In this document: piece after piece, positions 53,061-64,000 of the stretch | Numbering within the stretch: the stretch's first letter is position 1 | How the letters are laid out: every line of letters begins with the position of its first letter | Assembly: GCA_023374025.1 (NCBI GenBank) | Contig: SIJG01000020.1 | Span: 446,046-510,045 of the forward strand | Direction of reading: 5' to 3' | DNA from: Heterodera schachtii | Taxonomy: Eukaryota > Nematoda > Chromadorea > Rhabditida > Heteroderidae | DNA length: 64,000 bases | Made by a program: the position numbers and the translations under genes | Notes under the pieces: model-generated | Databases searched by the model: none | What the model saw: only the letters and a program-made list of their open reading frames with translations | Told to the model about the DNA's origin: nothing

Positions 53061-55637
53061 TGGTGTTCTTCACCCCCCCCCCCTTTTTTTTGCTGTTGCC
53101 TTCGTCACCATCCCCCCTATCCCCGCTCCGTTATTACTACAAAACGTGCTCTTCTCCCACCTAACACCCCCATCCCCCCCCCTCCAAAATTTGGGACCAC
53201 AAAATTCACAAAATTCAATTCACTCTCTCCTCGTCGTCGGGGTTGATCATCGCTCCCCCCCCCCCCGGCGGTATTTCCGCCCTGTCGCTCGCCACTGATG
53301 CGCGGCGCTGATCAGATTCTCTGATCGGTCTTTGCTCCTCTGGCCTATGCCCCCTGCTGCTGGTGCTGTGCCCCAAGGTCTTTCGCGCCATTCTCAAGGC
53401 CTTTTTCCCCCGGGGGGCCAAAATGGGCAAATAATTTGCTTCTTTGCTGGCTGCTGGTGGTGAAGATGTTGCATCTCCAGCAGACTGATGATCAAATTAT
53501 TTATCACAATTATCATCCAATCATCCGTACAATTGTGTTACGATGTCCCTCCCCTCCCCACGAAAACCACCAATTCTTTTTTTTGCTGTTGCAAATTTTG
53601 TCGACTTCCCCCTCCCCCCCCCCATTCGCCCCTCGGGGGACATTTTGTCCCCCGCCCCTTCTAATTTTGAATTAAAAAGGAGACAATTCTTTTTCCATTT
53701 AACCACTTTTTGCACAAATTTTTGAAACGACGAAAAATTCTCCGTTTTTTTTTTGCGTTTTAAATTTACAAAATGTTCAACTTTTTTTTGGGGGAGGGGA
53801 AGACGGAAGGGGAAACAAATGAATGCGTTTGGGGGTGCATTTATGGGACCCAAACAAAACGCCGGCGGCGCGTAGGGGTGGCTCAAAAGGGGCGAGGCGG
53901 TGACACACAGTCAATTCATCCGGAGGCCCGGGGGGAGGTACGCGCTTCTACAATTCAAATCCATCCCCCCGGGGGTGTGGGGAAGGGTGGGGGGGGGGGT
54001 GCAAAGAAGTCAATTGGGCTAGGTCGTAGGGGGAAAGAAAAAAGCCGCCGGCCGACGACAAAATGGCAGCGCCGGCGGGCGGGGGGCAAGGGCGTAACAA
54101 GCAGCCAAAAGCAAATTATTGTCGCTCCTGATCCGCCCGCCCCTGTGCCCCCTCCGGCGACAATATTCCGCGCCTTACTTTTGGCGGCGGGTTCGGAAAG
54201 CACTGAGCAACGCGCGACCCCATAATTGGACGGGGGACGGTGGGAGAGGGGGTCTGTCTCCTAATATACACAAACAAATTGGTTGTTGTAGTCGCCCCCC
54301 CCCCCCCGCCCGGCTTCTTCCCCATTATTCCCCCCCCCCCCCCCCCCCTCTTACCCCCAGCAAATCCTAACATAAATTCAATTATATTGGAGGGGGTGAT
54401 TTTCGCAAATTTCGGTACCCCTCTCTCCCAAATTTCATCTCCCTCTCCATCTCGGTCGTTGTTTGCTTTAATTTCACACTGATCAGTCAGGGCACCGATT
54501 TTCGCAAATTTCGGCACCCTTTTTAACTCTATTTGTTTCTTTTTTTCCGTCGATACTTTCGTAATTCTGGCCTATTAAAAATTCTGGATTCGGAAATTCG
54601 AAACAGAAATTCGGCCTATCAAAAAATTTCCGGGCAATTCTGACCTGCTATAATTTACGGGTTCGAATTTCGGAATAGGAACTCGGGCCTACCAAGAAAA
54701 ATTTCCGGGTTCCTATTTCCTGTCAATCAAAAAAATTTCGGAATCGGACTCCCCCCCCCCCCCTTCCCCTCCTTTTCCAAGTCCCATACTCCATGACCTC
54801 AGTCAGCTCTCGTTTATTCTCGACTTTCACCGAGCCCTCGGGGTGCTTTTTGGTACCCCTCTCGCCCCAATTTAATTTATCATTTTCCCCCCCCCCCCCA
54901 CCATTGTGACCTCTGATTTTTGTGCTCATCACATCGCAATTTTGCGCGATGCGATCTCTTCCGCCGGAAGAATGGGTTGAGAAGAGATCACATCCCGACA
55001 AAGGCATTTTTGCCCCCCCCCATCCCCCGGGGGTCATTCATTTTCCTTTTTTGGCCAAATGCTCTTCGGCGGACTGTCCCTTCCCCGGCCCACTAAAATG
55101 TCAAAAGCCCAAATTTCCCATTCTCATCACACCTCTCTCTCGCGCACACCCCTTCCCCCTCCCCCCTCCAAATTTCATCACTTTTTTTGTGACAATTAGT
55201 GGTAATTGATCTTCGCCCTCTGTCCCCCCTCCCCCTCCGGCGCTGTGTTCCGTCCGTCCAACATAACGCCAAACGAACAATATGTGTGAAACATACACAC
55301 ACACATAATTCTGCCGCCAAAAATGGGGCAAAATTGGCTGGCTGGGATTTGGTTGGGGGTGGTGTTGCTGACAGACACTGTCCACCCCCAACATCCACTG
55401 AGACTGACTGACCTTCGCCCAAATTTCGCCATGCTCACAAATCCATCCCATCCCATCCCATTCAGTGCATTCATCCGACCCGTCCTCTTCCTCATTGTTC
55501 GTCCCCTCCCCCTCTTCCCATTGTCCCCCCGTGCCAACCGATTGGGAAGAATTTCATCATCATCCTCCATCGTTCATCCTCATCAACCTTCAAATCCCTA
55601 CAAAAAATTGCCATTTTCTAATTATCTTCCCCATCGG
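53061..55637. other. C-rich, low-complexity stretch upstream of the protease gene
   Basis: Many C or G runs of 8-18 bases (for example 53076, 53255, 53990, 54296, 54330, 54750, 54886) create proline-rich and glycine-rich frames that I do not accept as genes. GATTTTCGCAAATTTCGG recurs near 54400 and 54495. The start of the protease transcript should lie near the right end. Confidence 0.4.
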
Positions 55638-58600
55638 ATGGACTCGCCCTCCTCTTCCTCCTCCCATCCTCCGTCTTCCTCCTCCTCTTCCTGTTGGCAT
55701 GGTCATCGTCCAAGACGGATGAGTTCAACTCCAGTAACAGCAAAACAACACAAACAACAGCAACAAAATTCCTTCTCATCATCCTCTCCTCCTCTTCCGT
55801 CTTCCTTCTCTTCCTCATCCATCATTCCGCCGCGTCGTTTGCCATCATCCGTTTTGTTGCTTGTCATCACCACATTGCTCATCAGTGTCCAGGTTAGTTT
55901 TTTTTTTCCATTGAGTCATTCATCAATGGCAGACCTTTGTACTGCTCGAGAATGTTGGTCTGGTCTCGAGTCATGGCTCGAGAAAGTCTTGGATTTTCCG
56001 CCACCTTTTATAAGTCTTGGAGTCAGGCCTTGGTGTCAATCTTGAATCTTTGGGTCAAGTATTGGTGTCGATCTTGAGTCTTGGATCAAACCTTGGTAAT
56101 GATCTTGGTGCCAAGTCTACATCTTGGCCTCGAGTCTTTTGCTTCGGTCCCGAGTTGGACTAGCAAAGTGTGCATTGTCCAGCTCGCTTCAATCCAATAA
56201 CTCCAAAATTCAAATCAAATCTCAAATAATTCAACATCATTTTTGCCAAATTAAATTTTTTCGTTTAAAGGGTCGGTTGAATTCCAATTCCAAGTTTCTC
56301 GCGGTGTTTTACGAGGCCCTTTTTCTAAGCTTTGTCCTCCCTTCTCCGATCAGTTGTGATCAGATTCCGGAATCCTCCAATTTCTCATTAACAAATTACA
56401 ACAACCCCAGAACGGAACGCACAATTTGTATGAAGGCGAACGAATTGCGTAAAGAAAAAATTTGATTAAATTTCATTTTCTAATTAATTTTTTGTGCATA
56501 ATTAATTATAAAAGCCATGAAAAGCAACACTTTTTGACTTTTGATCAAACTTTCTCCCCCCGGGGGATGTCGTCGTCGACCGATTAAAGGTCAACACAAA
56601 AGTGAAGAGAGAACGAGAAATGGAAGGGAAAGAATTGCGTGACGACGGAATTGTGCTCGCATGAATGATCAATTAGTGTGGTGGGTGATCGGAGAGTGTG
56701 ACTCTGATCAAAGTGGCGTAGACAAATGTTTTTTTTTGATTTATGACGAAAATTTCAAAAAAAAAAATCGCAATTAATTTTTTAATTCTTTTTAGAATGG
56801 CCTTTGCATGATCAGCTTCTTCTCACCCGATGATCTCAAGTGATCAAAAAAAAATTGTTTTAATTTTTAAAAATTTAAATTCCACTTTTTAAGGTACACT
56901 TTTGGCGTCGATCACCTAAGCAGAGGTTGGTTTGCATTTTCAAGGACAAAAATGGACTTAAAGACTATTGATAAAAAACCACGCGTGTATTTTGTTTTTT
57001 GTTAATTTAAAATTTCATGAAAAATATCCGAAAAATCAATTCACTTGATATAAATGATGCCTAATTAAGGAGGGACAATTTGTTTTTTCAATTCAAATCC
57101 TTAAATGGGGGTAGGGGCTCATTAAGGAGGGGAGAGCGGCTAATTACCAAAATGCAGTAACTTGTGTTTTTTCAATTAATACTCTTTAAATGGGGCGCGG
57201 AAGGGCTAATTAGTCGCGAGGGGGAGGGGCTAATTATCGAAAATACGGTACTAATTACCGAAAATGCGGTAAAGCGGTAAAATTTGGAATGCCAATCCCC
57301 CATTTATCTCTCCCGTCCCCCTTGCCAGTGCCTCCCCATCGGCTGGTCACTCCTCGTCTGATCGCTCGTCCCCGTCCCGTCCGCCCGGATGACCCGTTGT
57401 TCGACCTGTACCTGCAAATGGCTGATGATGAACAGCCTCTGCTGTTGCCGTTGCACTCGATCACTGATCAGTTGTTGGCCGATCAGCTCACTGTTGTCAG
57501 ACGGACACGGCCCGACGGCGGTGGCCATTTTTTGCTGGGCCGGGAGTCGCGCGCGATGGTCGACGACTGCCATTTCCATCACCAATCGGAACACATTTTG
57601 GCCTCAATTTCCAACTGTGACGAGCTGGAATTGGTGAGAGATTTGTTGCGGCACTATTTAATTGTAGTGGAGGGGGGAGAGATTATCCCGCAAAAAGACC
57701 TACGATCGAGAGTCTTGAGTGTGTATTTTCATTGAGACTAATTAGTTGTCAACATCAATGAAGCCAAGGGTTTTTTTACAAACTGAAGAAAACCCATTAG
57801 GAAAAGTCGAGAGTCTCGGGAGTACTTTAATGGGGGGCTGATTAGTTGTCAAGAATGAAGCGTAAATTTTTTAAGAATTTCAAGGAAAGTCGAAGGTTTC
57901 GGGAGTACTTTAATTGATATTAACTAGTGGTCAAGCAAGATCAATGAGTTCGAGATTTTTTTTTTTACAAATTTCGGAAGCAACCCACTAGGGAAAGTCG
58001 AAACTTTCATGAGTATTTTAATTGGGTACTAATTGGTGATTGTTAAAACTCAATCGCAATGGGGTGAACAGTCTTTTTTTTTTTACAAGAAAATCGGGAG
58101 TCTTGAGAACTTTTTAATAGGGGCCTTAGTTTGTCATTGAGATTCTTCATTTTTTTATTTTCTGTTCAGAAAGGTACAATCATCCGTAACGGTTCTGTAC
58201 ATGTTCTGCACCCAATTCCCGCCCATCACTTTCCCCGTGGTATGTGCAACTTTTCAAGCGTGATTCTCGCAACGATAAATCTATTACTGTTGCGAAATTT
58301 GAGATTTATCTAAATATAAATCTTTTCATGGTTTTACCAATTAGCTCGATCACTTCACTGATTGAGATGCTCATTCCAATCCCTGCTTATCACTGATCAG
58401 TGTGACATGATACCCAAAAAACGTCGCTCGCTGATCAGATCAGTACTATTCGCCAGTGATCAGCGATCAGAACAAAATAGTTCGTATCAGAGATCATTGC
58501 TGATTCCCAATTATTCTTAATCACAGATGACAGTAATTTCCAATCATGCCACTGATCACTCAATAATAGCTGATCAGTCGATCAATTTTTGTTTCAATTA

Positions 58601-61600
58601 AAGTTCGCCGGTCGACGTCCGATGGTGCCACCGCGACGGCACTTCACGTGCTATATCGACGTGATGCCGTGGCAACAGTCAAAAATGGCACTGGCGAAGA
58701 CTTTTGCGGCATTGAAAATACGATTAGCAGTGATGAGATGGCGGAGAATGAGGCGGGCATCCACGAGGACGCATTTGTGGTGGGACAACGTCTGATGCGC
58801 GAGGGTGAACTGACGGTAAAAATTTTTTTTGCGCTACCGTTATTAAGGAAAAAGAATTTTCGCCATTGTCGAGAGTCTCGACCACAAAATTTTATTGACA
58901 AATATTTTTTATTTCCAGTTAAATTGGTCCATCAAAATCCAGAAAAACCTAGATTTTTTTTTTACTAACTTTCGGTTTGGCATGAATTTTTTTCTTTATT
59001 ATTTGACATAAAAACAAGAAAAACCCCTAAATTTTTCGGTCTATGGCCTAGATTTCCTAAAAGAAAACGTTTCATTTTTCGCGAGTTTTAAAAAAATTTC
59101 AAGGCCTCGGATTTGCCAGATTTCATTTGGCACACCTAAAATTAGCATTTTTTTCCACTTAAGCCATTAATCCCAAAAAAGAATTTCACTTTTTTCTCTC
59201 ATCTCTAAGCTAGAGAGAGAATCGCTGGATTTACCTCTCAAAATTCTCGAGTTGGCACATTTTTTGAAATTTGTGCCATAAAATTTTTAGGTGGAGTTGG
59301 CCGTGTTCGTCGATGAACAGTTGTGGCGCCATTTCTCCTCAAAATACGGTGCGTATGCGTGGCAGAAACTGCAGCAGTACACACTGACCATGCTCAGGTC
59401 GTTGGGATGGGAAAAATACACCGAGGCGTAGTACTGTACCGATTTACTGTATTCATGGCATACTGTAATTAGTTTTCGGCGCTAGTTGAGCGTACTAAAG
59501 AGTGCATTCATTATCTATCCTTTCGCATTGTCTGCTGCTCGCACACTTAAAGCAGATACGAATCATTACCGTACTAATCGACCGATACAGTACCAGCCGA
59601 TTCGTACAGTTAGTCCCCCCCCCTCTCTTGCCTCTTTGATGAAATATTTTAAGTACTTCCCTTACAGTAACATCCAAATCATGTACCGTCAGCCGACCTC
59701 CGTGCCGTCGCTCACTTTCCGGTCTGTTTGTCCTAATTACTATTGCTTTGTTCGATCAGCCGCCCTCTATGTTCCCTACTGATCACTGCTTTTAATTTTT
59801 GATCACACCTTTGGCATTTTTGGACATTTGGCCTAATACTCTACTTTTTTTTTTTACTTTCTTCGCCTCTTGCGATATGTTAGAAATGATTTTCATCAAG
59901 AATCCATCCGAGATCGAGAATTTAACCAAGAAGAAATTCCAAAAAATTTCTCAGTCCGGGAACCGAAAAAACTCGCACACCCTCCCCTCTCCTTACTTTG
60001 GCCTCAGGCCCAACGGACAAGGGCGTAGGCAGGGGGGGGGCTGAGGGGGCTAAAGCCCCCCCCCCCCCCCGAAACCCCAAAAAAGTAAAATTTTCAGCGA
60101 ATTTTTTTGAAATTTTAAGCAATTTTCTTAACAAAATTGCATTAAAACTACTCAAAAATTTTCCCGGCGGCGCCTATCGGCACCGCCGGACCCACCATTT
60201 TACCATATTTTTGAAAAATGGAGACCAAAATGGCAAAAAATAGTAATTTTTTGGCGAAAAACGTGCTAAAAATTTTGTAAAATACACCCCATAATTCGGG
60301 ATTTCAAAAAACCAAAAATACACCCCTAAAAATCGACTGAATAAGAAAAATACACCCCTAAAAATCGAATTTTTGACTTTAGCCCCCTCCGAAGCCAAGG
60401 GTCTGGCTACGCCCTTGTCAACGGAAGAGGGGGCAAAGAAAATTGGGAATTTTTTTAAATGACCATTAATTTAACCCATTAAATTTGAATCATGCATGGT
60501 TCATGCCCCTGAAATTTTTTAATAATTTTTCCATATTTTTCCTCAAGGGTCGTTCGCTACGAAGTGTACCAGACTCAACCGGTCAGTGCTTTCTGTGGTC
60601 ATTGTTGGCACATTTATGAAAGCCCCAAAAATTTTCAGAGTGCCATCGCCTCGTATTTGCACGAAAATGTGAGACATTAATCAATGATCAATTTTTGAAT
60701 TTTTCTCATTTTTTTCTGATCAGGGCAATGCCCAACACTACTTGGACCTGTTTTGTCGTTATCAGCGCAATTTGGGTGCCCGGGAGTGGGACCATGCGCT
60801 GATGTTGACCGGTTTTGACATCCACCGGGGCTACGGTGCCACCTCAATTTCCGGCATTGCCAGGCTTGGTAAGTTTTTCTGGAGTTTGCGAAATTATAAA
60901 AACTTTAAAATTTTCCACCCAAATTTTGTATTCGTTTCCACCACAAATCGCAACTTATTTGCCAAGGCCCATTCTAGGCCACCCTCAATTAACCCTCATT
61001 AGCCCATAATTATGTCATTAATAAATATCGTTTTTTTTAAATCGTCCGTCAAATGCATAAAATAGTTCAATCTCCTCTCTTAAATTGAGCATCAATTTGT
61101 CATTTTTCCAATTTCCTCGTCCATATGGGTCACCGACAAATTGTTTGGTGCCGAATTTTCGGTACCCAATTTTCTCGTCTAATTACCCTGCCCTCCCCCC
61201 TCGGAACCATTCAAAATTTCAAGTATTCCACCGGATAATTAAATTTACGGCACTCATGCACTCATATATTGGCACCATTCTCCCTTTAGATGGAATGTGC
61301 GATTCATGGAATTCTTGGTAAATTACAACACGGCCAAATGAGTCCCACGGGGGCACAAATTTAAAATTCAGTACGCTTGCCGAAGGCCTGGACTTCACAT
61401 CGGCTTTTATCGGCACGCATGAGCTTGGCCACGCGGTCGGCATGCGCCATGATGAGCCCTACTGTCCCGGCACGCATATAATGAGCGCATCACTTGGCCC
61501 CGGCAAAGTGACATGGTCCAGCTGTTCGACGCGTGACTATCAAATGTTCATCCAACGCCTCGAGTGGGTTACCATGGGTGGAATTGATTGATCACCAAGA

Positions 61601-63384
61601 AATTGGGCAAGATTTAGGGCTGATCAGAAAGAAAAATGATCACCATGAAAAATGGGGCAAGGTGTGGGACTGATCAGGGGCAGAGTTTGGGAATTAGTAC
61701 CACGAAAAATATGGACAGGGCTTAGGACTGGTTACCAAGAAAAATATGGACAGGCTTCTGACTGATCACCATAAAAAATAAGAACAGAGCTTGGGACTGA
61801 TTTTTGACGAAATACAGGGATAGAGTTTTGGACTGATCACCACGAAAAATATGGACAGGGCTTGGGACTGATCGCCATGAAAACTGGCAGGGTTTCAATT
61901 TTCAAAAAAAAAAAAATCTTGGGCATTATGATCACCACTGAATTGGCATTTTCCCCCATGTTTACAGTGCACGTCAGAACAACTGCATGCGAAGCTCACT
62001 GCTGCGTGAACAGCTTACAATCACCGAGTCGGCGAAGCCTGGCCAAGTTTACGATGCTCACGGTAAAAAAAATTTTTTTGAAGTTTTTTTATATATTTAA
62101 GAGCTCCAAATCTGGCCCATAATCCTTCTTTTTTTTTGCTGAATTTAACAAAATTTTGATCGCTTTTGTGATTAGACACTGATCAAAGATTGAACTTTAA
62201 ATTTTAAATTTAAATTTAAAGCTTTTTTTGATTAACAAATTTTTGTGTACGAATTTCCGTTTTGTACGTATTGTAAGATAATCAAATTTAAGTGTTTCTT
62301 TTTTTTCAGAGCAGTGCCGGCTGATGCATGGACCATCGTATGTGCAAGTGTCGCCACGGCATGACCATTACGGTAATAAAATGCCAAAAAAAAAAAAAAA
62401 AATTTCGTTACGCCAAATTTAAATTAACCTCAAATTTTCCATCAGATGGCGTCTGTCACATGATGTGGTGCGGTCAGAGCAACTACGGACGCATCATCAC
62501 TTCTCATCCCGCGCTGGAGGGCACTGTTTGTGGCACAAATCAGTGGTCCGTTTTTGGCATTTTTGCATGTTATGACTGGTTTTTCCGATTGATTTTTTTT
62601 TTAAATTTTTCAGAAATTTCATTGCACTAGAAAGAGTTGAAATTATTTGGCAAAAAATGAAATATTTAAAAATTTAAGTTTAAATGAAAAACCAAAAAGC
62701 CATTTTTTTTGAATGGAAATTTTTTTTACGAAATAGGAAATTTTTGTCACTAAAAATTCATTCTCATAATTTATTAAAAAGCGGAAAAATATGGCAAATA
62801 CAAAAATATGAGTTTTGAAGTAAATGGCACAATTTTTGCTTTATTAATATTAATACTTTTATTTTTATTTGATTTACTAATATTAATACATACATCTTGA
62901 TTAAAATAAAGAAATTTGTAATTCTTTTTTTTCAAAAAAAAAAAAAAAAATCTAAAAAAGCATAAAATTTCATGTTAGAAAAAATTATTGGAAAATTTAA
63001 AAAAAAAAATTTATGCCCTTTACAATAATTAGTGGGAGAAATGTAAGAAATGCCGTTGTTTTGTTCCCCTTTCGGCACTCACTAATCCGCTCTTTCCCCC
63101 TGCGCAGGTGTTCGCTTGGCCGTTGTGTGCCGTGGGGCAGCGGCGGCGGCGGCTTTGCGACGCCGTTGGCACCGCGTCCACCACTCCAACCGCAACCGGT
63201 GGCCACCGTGCCAATGCTGACAACCGTCATGCCAGCAACGACGGTCAGTTCTAATGCGGCATGGAACGCGCGGCAGGAGGAAATCCGTGCCAAGTACATG
63301 CGCACGCTGGCCGAATGGCGGGCGCGGACGGAGCGCGAGCGGGCCGACTACGAACTGTGGCGGAACAGAGTGGCGACGGGTTGA
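55638..63384 (+). CDS. ADAMTS-like metalloprotease with N-terminal signal anchor, no thrombospondin repeats
   Basis: Zinc endopeptidase of the adamalysin (M12B) family, probably acting on extracellular proteins. Fifteen exons join in perfect phase: 55638-55892, 56364-56448, 57329-57633, 58170-58239, 58604-58815, 59291-59397, 59668-59721, 60548-60668, 60724-60868, 61290-61317, 61372-61563, 61968-62062, 62310-62372, 62446-62545 and 63108-63384, giving 702 residues. Residues 1-85: S/Q-rich, ending in the hydrophobic [15 protein letters not shown] (signal anchor; a second ATG at 55719 is possible). Prodomain about 110-305 ([29 protein letters not shown]). Catalytic domain from about 310 ([12 protein letters not shown]), with [26 protein letters not shown], the zinc site [13 protein letters not shown] (477-489) and Met-turn IMSAS. 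Then a disintegrin-like/ADAMTS Cys-rich part ([26 protein letters not shown]) and a P/T-rich tail ending in a charged helix. ADAMTS proteins normally continue into thrombospondin type-1 repeats; here the stop comes first. Confidence 0.88.
55940..56165 (+). repeat. Degenerate CTTGG/TCTCGAGT repeats in intron 1
   Basis: GTCTTGG, TCTTGAGTC and TCTCGAGTC variants recur every 12-25 bp. Part of intron 1 of the protease gene. The TCTCGAG words recall the hairpin at 51213. Confidence 0.55.
57060..57280 (+). repeat. Mariner-MITE-related repeats in intron 2 of the protease gene
   Basis: GGGGCTAATTA, TTAAATGGGG and TACCGAAAATGCGGTA units recur, some as short palindromes. They resemble the end repeats of the element at 33673-34718 in composition and spacing. 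Confidence 0.45.
58320..58600. repeat. TGATCA-dense segment in intron 4 of the protease gene
   Basis: The palindrome TGATCA or its overlap CTGATCAG occurs about ten times within 280 bp. Similar clusters occur at 3840-4140, 13080-13440 and 63380-63780. The function is unknown. Confidence 0.6.
60018..60418. mobile_element. hAT-like MITE in intron 7 of the protease gene
   Basis: Ends CAAGGGCGTAGGCAG and CTGGCTACGCCCTTG form a terminal inverted repeat. The flanks are CCAACGGA and TCAACGGA (seven of eight bases the same), as expected for an aged 8-bp duplication. The interior contains GGCGCCTATCGGCACCGCC and AAATACACCCCTAAAAATCG, blocks also found in other elements of the window. Not coding. Confidence 0.85.
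61580..61890 (+). repeat. Minisatellite in intron 11 of the protease gene
   Basis: About eight diverged units of 35-42 bp of the form GACTGATCACCACGAAAAAT followed by ATGGACAGGGCTTGG. Each unit carries one TGATCA-like word. Confidence 0.75.
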
Positions 63385-64000
63385 TCACTAGTATGATCAA
63401 TGGAGGCACGGCTAAATAATGATCAGTGATCGATGGACTGATTTTTTGATTCTAATCAACAACCTGCTGATCGCACCAGCAGAGGAGGAGACCCAAATGA
63501 TGCCAAATTGGACGGCAAATGAACAACTTTTTTTCTGTCGTCTAATTTATTGATTGATCACTTTTGTGCCGTTTTTTACTCAGTGTTTGTACTGGCATTC
63601 GTTTATATATCTCTCATGTAATTGATCAGTCGATCAATCTAAGAAATATTTGATCTATGAATGTGATCAACAAGAGAAAAGGTCTGATCAGAATTTTTAA
63701 AATCGCTGTCGTCTTGATCAGGAAATATGATGAGAGCAGATTTACCCCGAAATTCATTATAAATTGAGTCTTTTGATCAATTCATAGATTATAGTACAAA
63801 CACTTTTATTTCTATCCTCGCATCGCCATTTTTTCCATTCCAAGTGCATTTTGTTGGACTAATTTATCGCCAATTTTCATTTTAATCCCCTCAAAATGTT
63901 TAATCATTTTTGTATATATTTATTTATTTATGTTATTTTTTGGCTTTTTCTTTTTTACATTTGCTTAAAATGACATGCTCAACTGATCAGCTGAACACCA
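63385..64000. other. Downstream of the protease gene, no gene seen
   Basis: AT-rich 3' region with about twelve TGATCA words and TTTATTTATTTATG near 63920. Polyadenylation of the protease transcript should occur here; no single signal stands out. Confidence 0.4.

Noticed and set aside
53215..53430. 71-codon basic minus-strand frame
   Set aside because: It contains a poly-G-derived GGGG run; no partner exons and no similarity that I recognise.
55199..55570. Overlapping frames of 70-124 codons on both strands
   Set aside because: C-rich low-complexity DNA with no splice signals or family resemblance; only the frame from 55638 joins the protease gene.
1..64000. CRISPR array, bacterial operons, origin of replication or prophage
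   Set aside because: The window is clearly eukaryotic (spliceosomal introns, U2 snRNA, non-LTR element). The tandem repeats found lack the regular repeat-spacer pattern.

Overview
This is eukaryotic DNA, AT-rich and full of short introns, and it fits a nematode, most likely a plant-parasitic cyst nematode (Heterodera/Globodera group). The reasons are the short GT-AG introns, complete gene models for nematode-type proteins, and a tandem family of F-box-like genes that I recall only as a large expansion in cyst nematodes. The species is inferred, not read from the sequence.

Left flank (1-14.6 kb): the last exon of an unidentified gene at the edge, then a 12-exon metallophosphoesterase of the MPPED1/2 type on the minus strand (1710-6391). 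After it come about 8 kb without a recognisable gene, holding a polypurine tract, a minisatellite and a MITE with a 9-bp target-site duplication.

Centre (14.6-50.4 kb): at least eleven copies plus several relics of one five-exon F-box-like gene family. Exon phases are the same in all copies. Two copies (17.9 and 42.8 kb) keep an extra 5' part encoding a membrane anchor. One repeat unit, from exon-1 ATG to the next exon-1 ATG, is present twice in opposite orientation and nearly identical (15185-17314 and 29703-31832). Other copies show a chimeric exon, in-frame deletion, exon loss, exon duplication or single-base frameshifts.

Inside this cluster lie two U2 snRNA genes in a shared segmental duplication. 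The one at 42213-42400 is full length. The other is split at the branch-point-recognition sequence (26144-26182 and 29078-29227) by a 2.9-kb non-LTR retrotransposon with N-terminal zinc fingers, the first reverse-transcriptase motifs and the end of a restriction-like endonuclease. This fits the NeSL clade and its U2-targeting lineage (Utopia). The element is internally deleted, so it cannot be autonomous.

Right flank (50.4-64 kb): small foldback elements and MITEs, a C-rich stretch with no gene I can defend, and a 15-exon gene (55638-63384) for a 702-residue ADAMTS-like metalloprotease with an N-terminal signal anchor and no thrombospondin repeats. All splice phases agree.

The genes show no operon-like cooperation. 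The unifying theme is a tandem array reshaped by unequal exchange, inversion or conversion, retrotransposition into snRNA genes, and several families of small DNA elements.
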